DNA from: Candidatus Acetothermia bacterium
Lineage (GTDB): Bacteria; Bipolaricaulota; Bipolaricaulia; Bipolaricaulales; Bipolaricaulaceae
NCBI GenBank assembly: GCA_023255835.1
Contig: JAGDVW010000003.1
Location: 6,898 to 12,819 of the forward strand
DNA: 5,922 nucleotides
Reading direction: 5' to 3'
The notes beneath the pieces are model-generated. The model was not told the DNA's origin. It worked only from the letters and a program-made list of their open reading frames with translations, and did no database searches. Made by a program: the position numbers and the translations under genes. The first letter of the stretch is position 1. Every line of letters begins with the position of its first letter. Positions 5,234 through 5,922 of the stretch are shown here, piece by piece.

Positions 5234-5922
5234 GTGGAGCTGGGCATTCGGATCGCCGGGGCCGCGGGCCAAGGGGTACAAAGCCTCGGCGAGGTTTTGG
5301 CCCGAGGGGGCTTCCGGCGGGGGCTTTACCCTCCATGGGGGGCTTCCCTACCGCTCCCGCATCCGTGGGGGCGAGAACGCCTTCACCCTGCGCATTAGTG
5401 ATCTCCCGGTCTTCGCTACCCGCCTAAATGCCGACCTCCTCGTGGCCCTCAACGCCGAGATGCGGGATTTTTACCAGGCAAGGCGCAATGGGGAAGCATG
5501 GGCGATAGTGGAGTCCTCAGTAGGGGCCAGCGGTCCCCGCGTCATATCCCTTCCGGCCGCGAAACTCGCCCGGGAAAAGATCGGGGTGCCCATCGCCATG
5601 GGCGTAATCCTCCCTCGGCGCCGCCGCCAAGCTTTTGGGGCTATCAGAGGACATCCTTGCGCAAGCCGTAACCGGGGTGTTTGGGGAAGAAAAAGCCAAG
5701 CCGAACCTCCAGGCCTTGGCCTTGGGGTACGAGCTCGCGCCGAATCCGGTATGGGAGCTTCCGCCGCCCCAGTTCCAAACGGGGGAGCGCATGCTCATCA
5801 GCGGTGGCCAAGCGGTGGGGGCGGGGACCATCGCCGCCGGGTGCCGTTTTCTGGCCGCCTACCCCATGACCCCCGGGACTCCGGTCATGGAGTTCTTGGC
5901 CCCGCGGGCCGAGCGTTTCGGG
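5234..5922 (+). pseudogene. korA: 2-oxoacid:acceptor oxidoreductase, fused gamma-alpha (KorA-type) subunit, two frameshifts, 3'-truncated by window
   Basis: Reading across three frames gives a continuous KorA-type protein. Frame of 5234: ELGIRIAGAAGQGVQSLGEV, the N-terminal gamma domain. A shift at about 5301-5325 then gives FTLHGGLPYRSRIRGGENAF and ADLLVALNAEM in the frame of 5322. A shift at 5608-5616 then gives LGAAAKLLGLSEDILAQAV, the GGQAVGAG motif and YPMTPGTPVMEFL, the start of the alpha domain (TPP pyrimidine binding), open to the window end. Each break behaves as one extra base and sits beside a homopolymer (GGGGG at 5306-5310 or 5319-5323; CCC at 5612-5614). Codon use and motifs are well kept on all sides, so it is either a very recent pseudogene or a sequence error. 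GTG 5234 is the preferred start, five bases after bfr; TTG 5219 is possible; neither has a good ribosome binding site. The partner beta subunit would be expected downstream. Confidence 0.85.

Noticed and set aside
5301..5616. Programmed ribosomal frameshifting in the KorA-type gene.
   Set aside because: Two separate shifts would be needed, no slippery heptamer with a downstream structure is evident, and this family is not known to be recoded. A sequence error or a pseudogene is simpler.
1..5922. CRISPR arrays, tRNA or rRNA genes, insertion sequences, attachment sites or a defence island.
   Set aside because: No regularly spaced repeats, no tRNA-like cloverleaf, no transposase or integrase motifs and no defence-family domains were seen. 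The window reads as metabolic and regulatory genes.

Overview
This is a GC-rich bacterial window (about 60% GC by eye, with a strong preference for G or C at third codon positions). Every gene supported here reads on the + strand. The content suggests an anaerobic or microaerophilic, possibly thermophilic, bacterium that relies on ferredoxin-linked 2-oxoacid metabolism. There is no marker good enough for a phylum call. The gamma-delta-alpha-beta subunit order of the oxidoreductase is the one known from Thermotoga, but such operons are widespread.

Layout. (1) Bases 1-587 hold the 3' part of a CRP/FNR-family transcription regulator; its N-terminus lies outside the window. (2) Bases 580-650 are a short regulatory gap with a perfect TATAAT -10 box, a weak -35, a small inverted repeat at about -44, and a strong Shine-Dalgarno sequence. 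(3) Bases 651-3618 are a compact four-gene operon for a pyruvate-type 2-oxoacid:ferredoxin oxidoreductase (porC, porD, porA, porB). Its genes overlap or nearly touch, and all have good ribosome binding sites. (4) Bases 3597-3791 hold a small glycine/alanine-rich membrane protein that overlaps the end of porB, with a perfect 11-bp inverted repeat inside it. (5) Bases 3795-4707 hold a divergent orphan ParB-like protein, apparently expressed from its own promoter as a leaderless mRNA. (6) Bases 4761-5228 encode a haem-type bacterioferritin with a complete ferroxidase site. (7) From 5234 to the window end there is a second 2-oxoacid:acceptor oxidoreductase, this time of the fused gamma-alpha (KorA) architecture. 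Its reading frame is broken twice by single-base shifts.

How the genes may fit together (inference). The FNR-like regulator next to the por promoter could switch the oxygen-sensitive, iron-sulfur-rich oxidoreductase on or off. Bacterioferritin would store or detoxify the iron that such enzymes need. Two architecturally different 2-oxoacid oxidoreductases within 6 kb suggest a local cluster for ferredoxin-reducing carbon metabolism. The ParB-like gene does not obviously belong to that theme. No RNA genes, mobile elements or CRISPR arrays were found, and no stretch longer than about 70 bases lacks a gene.
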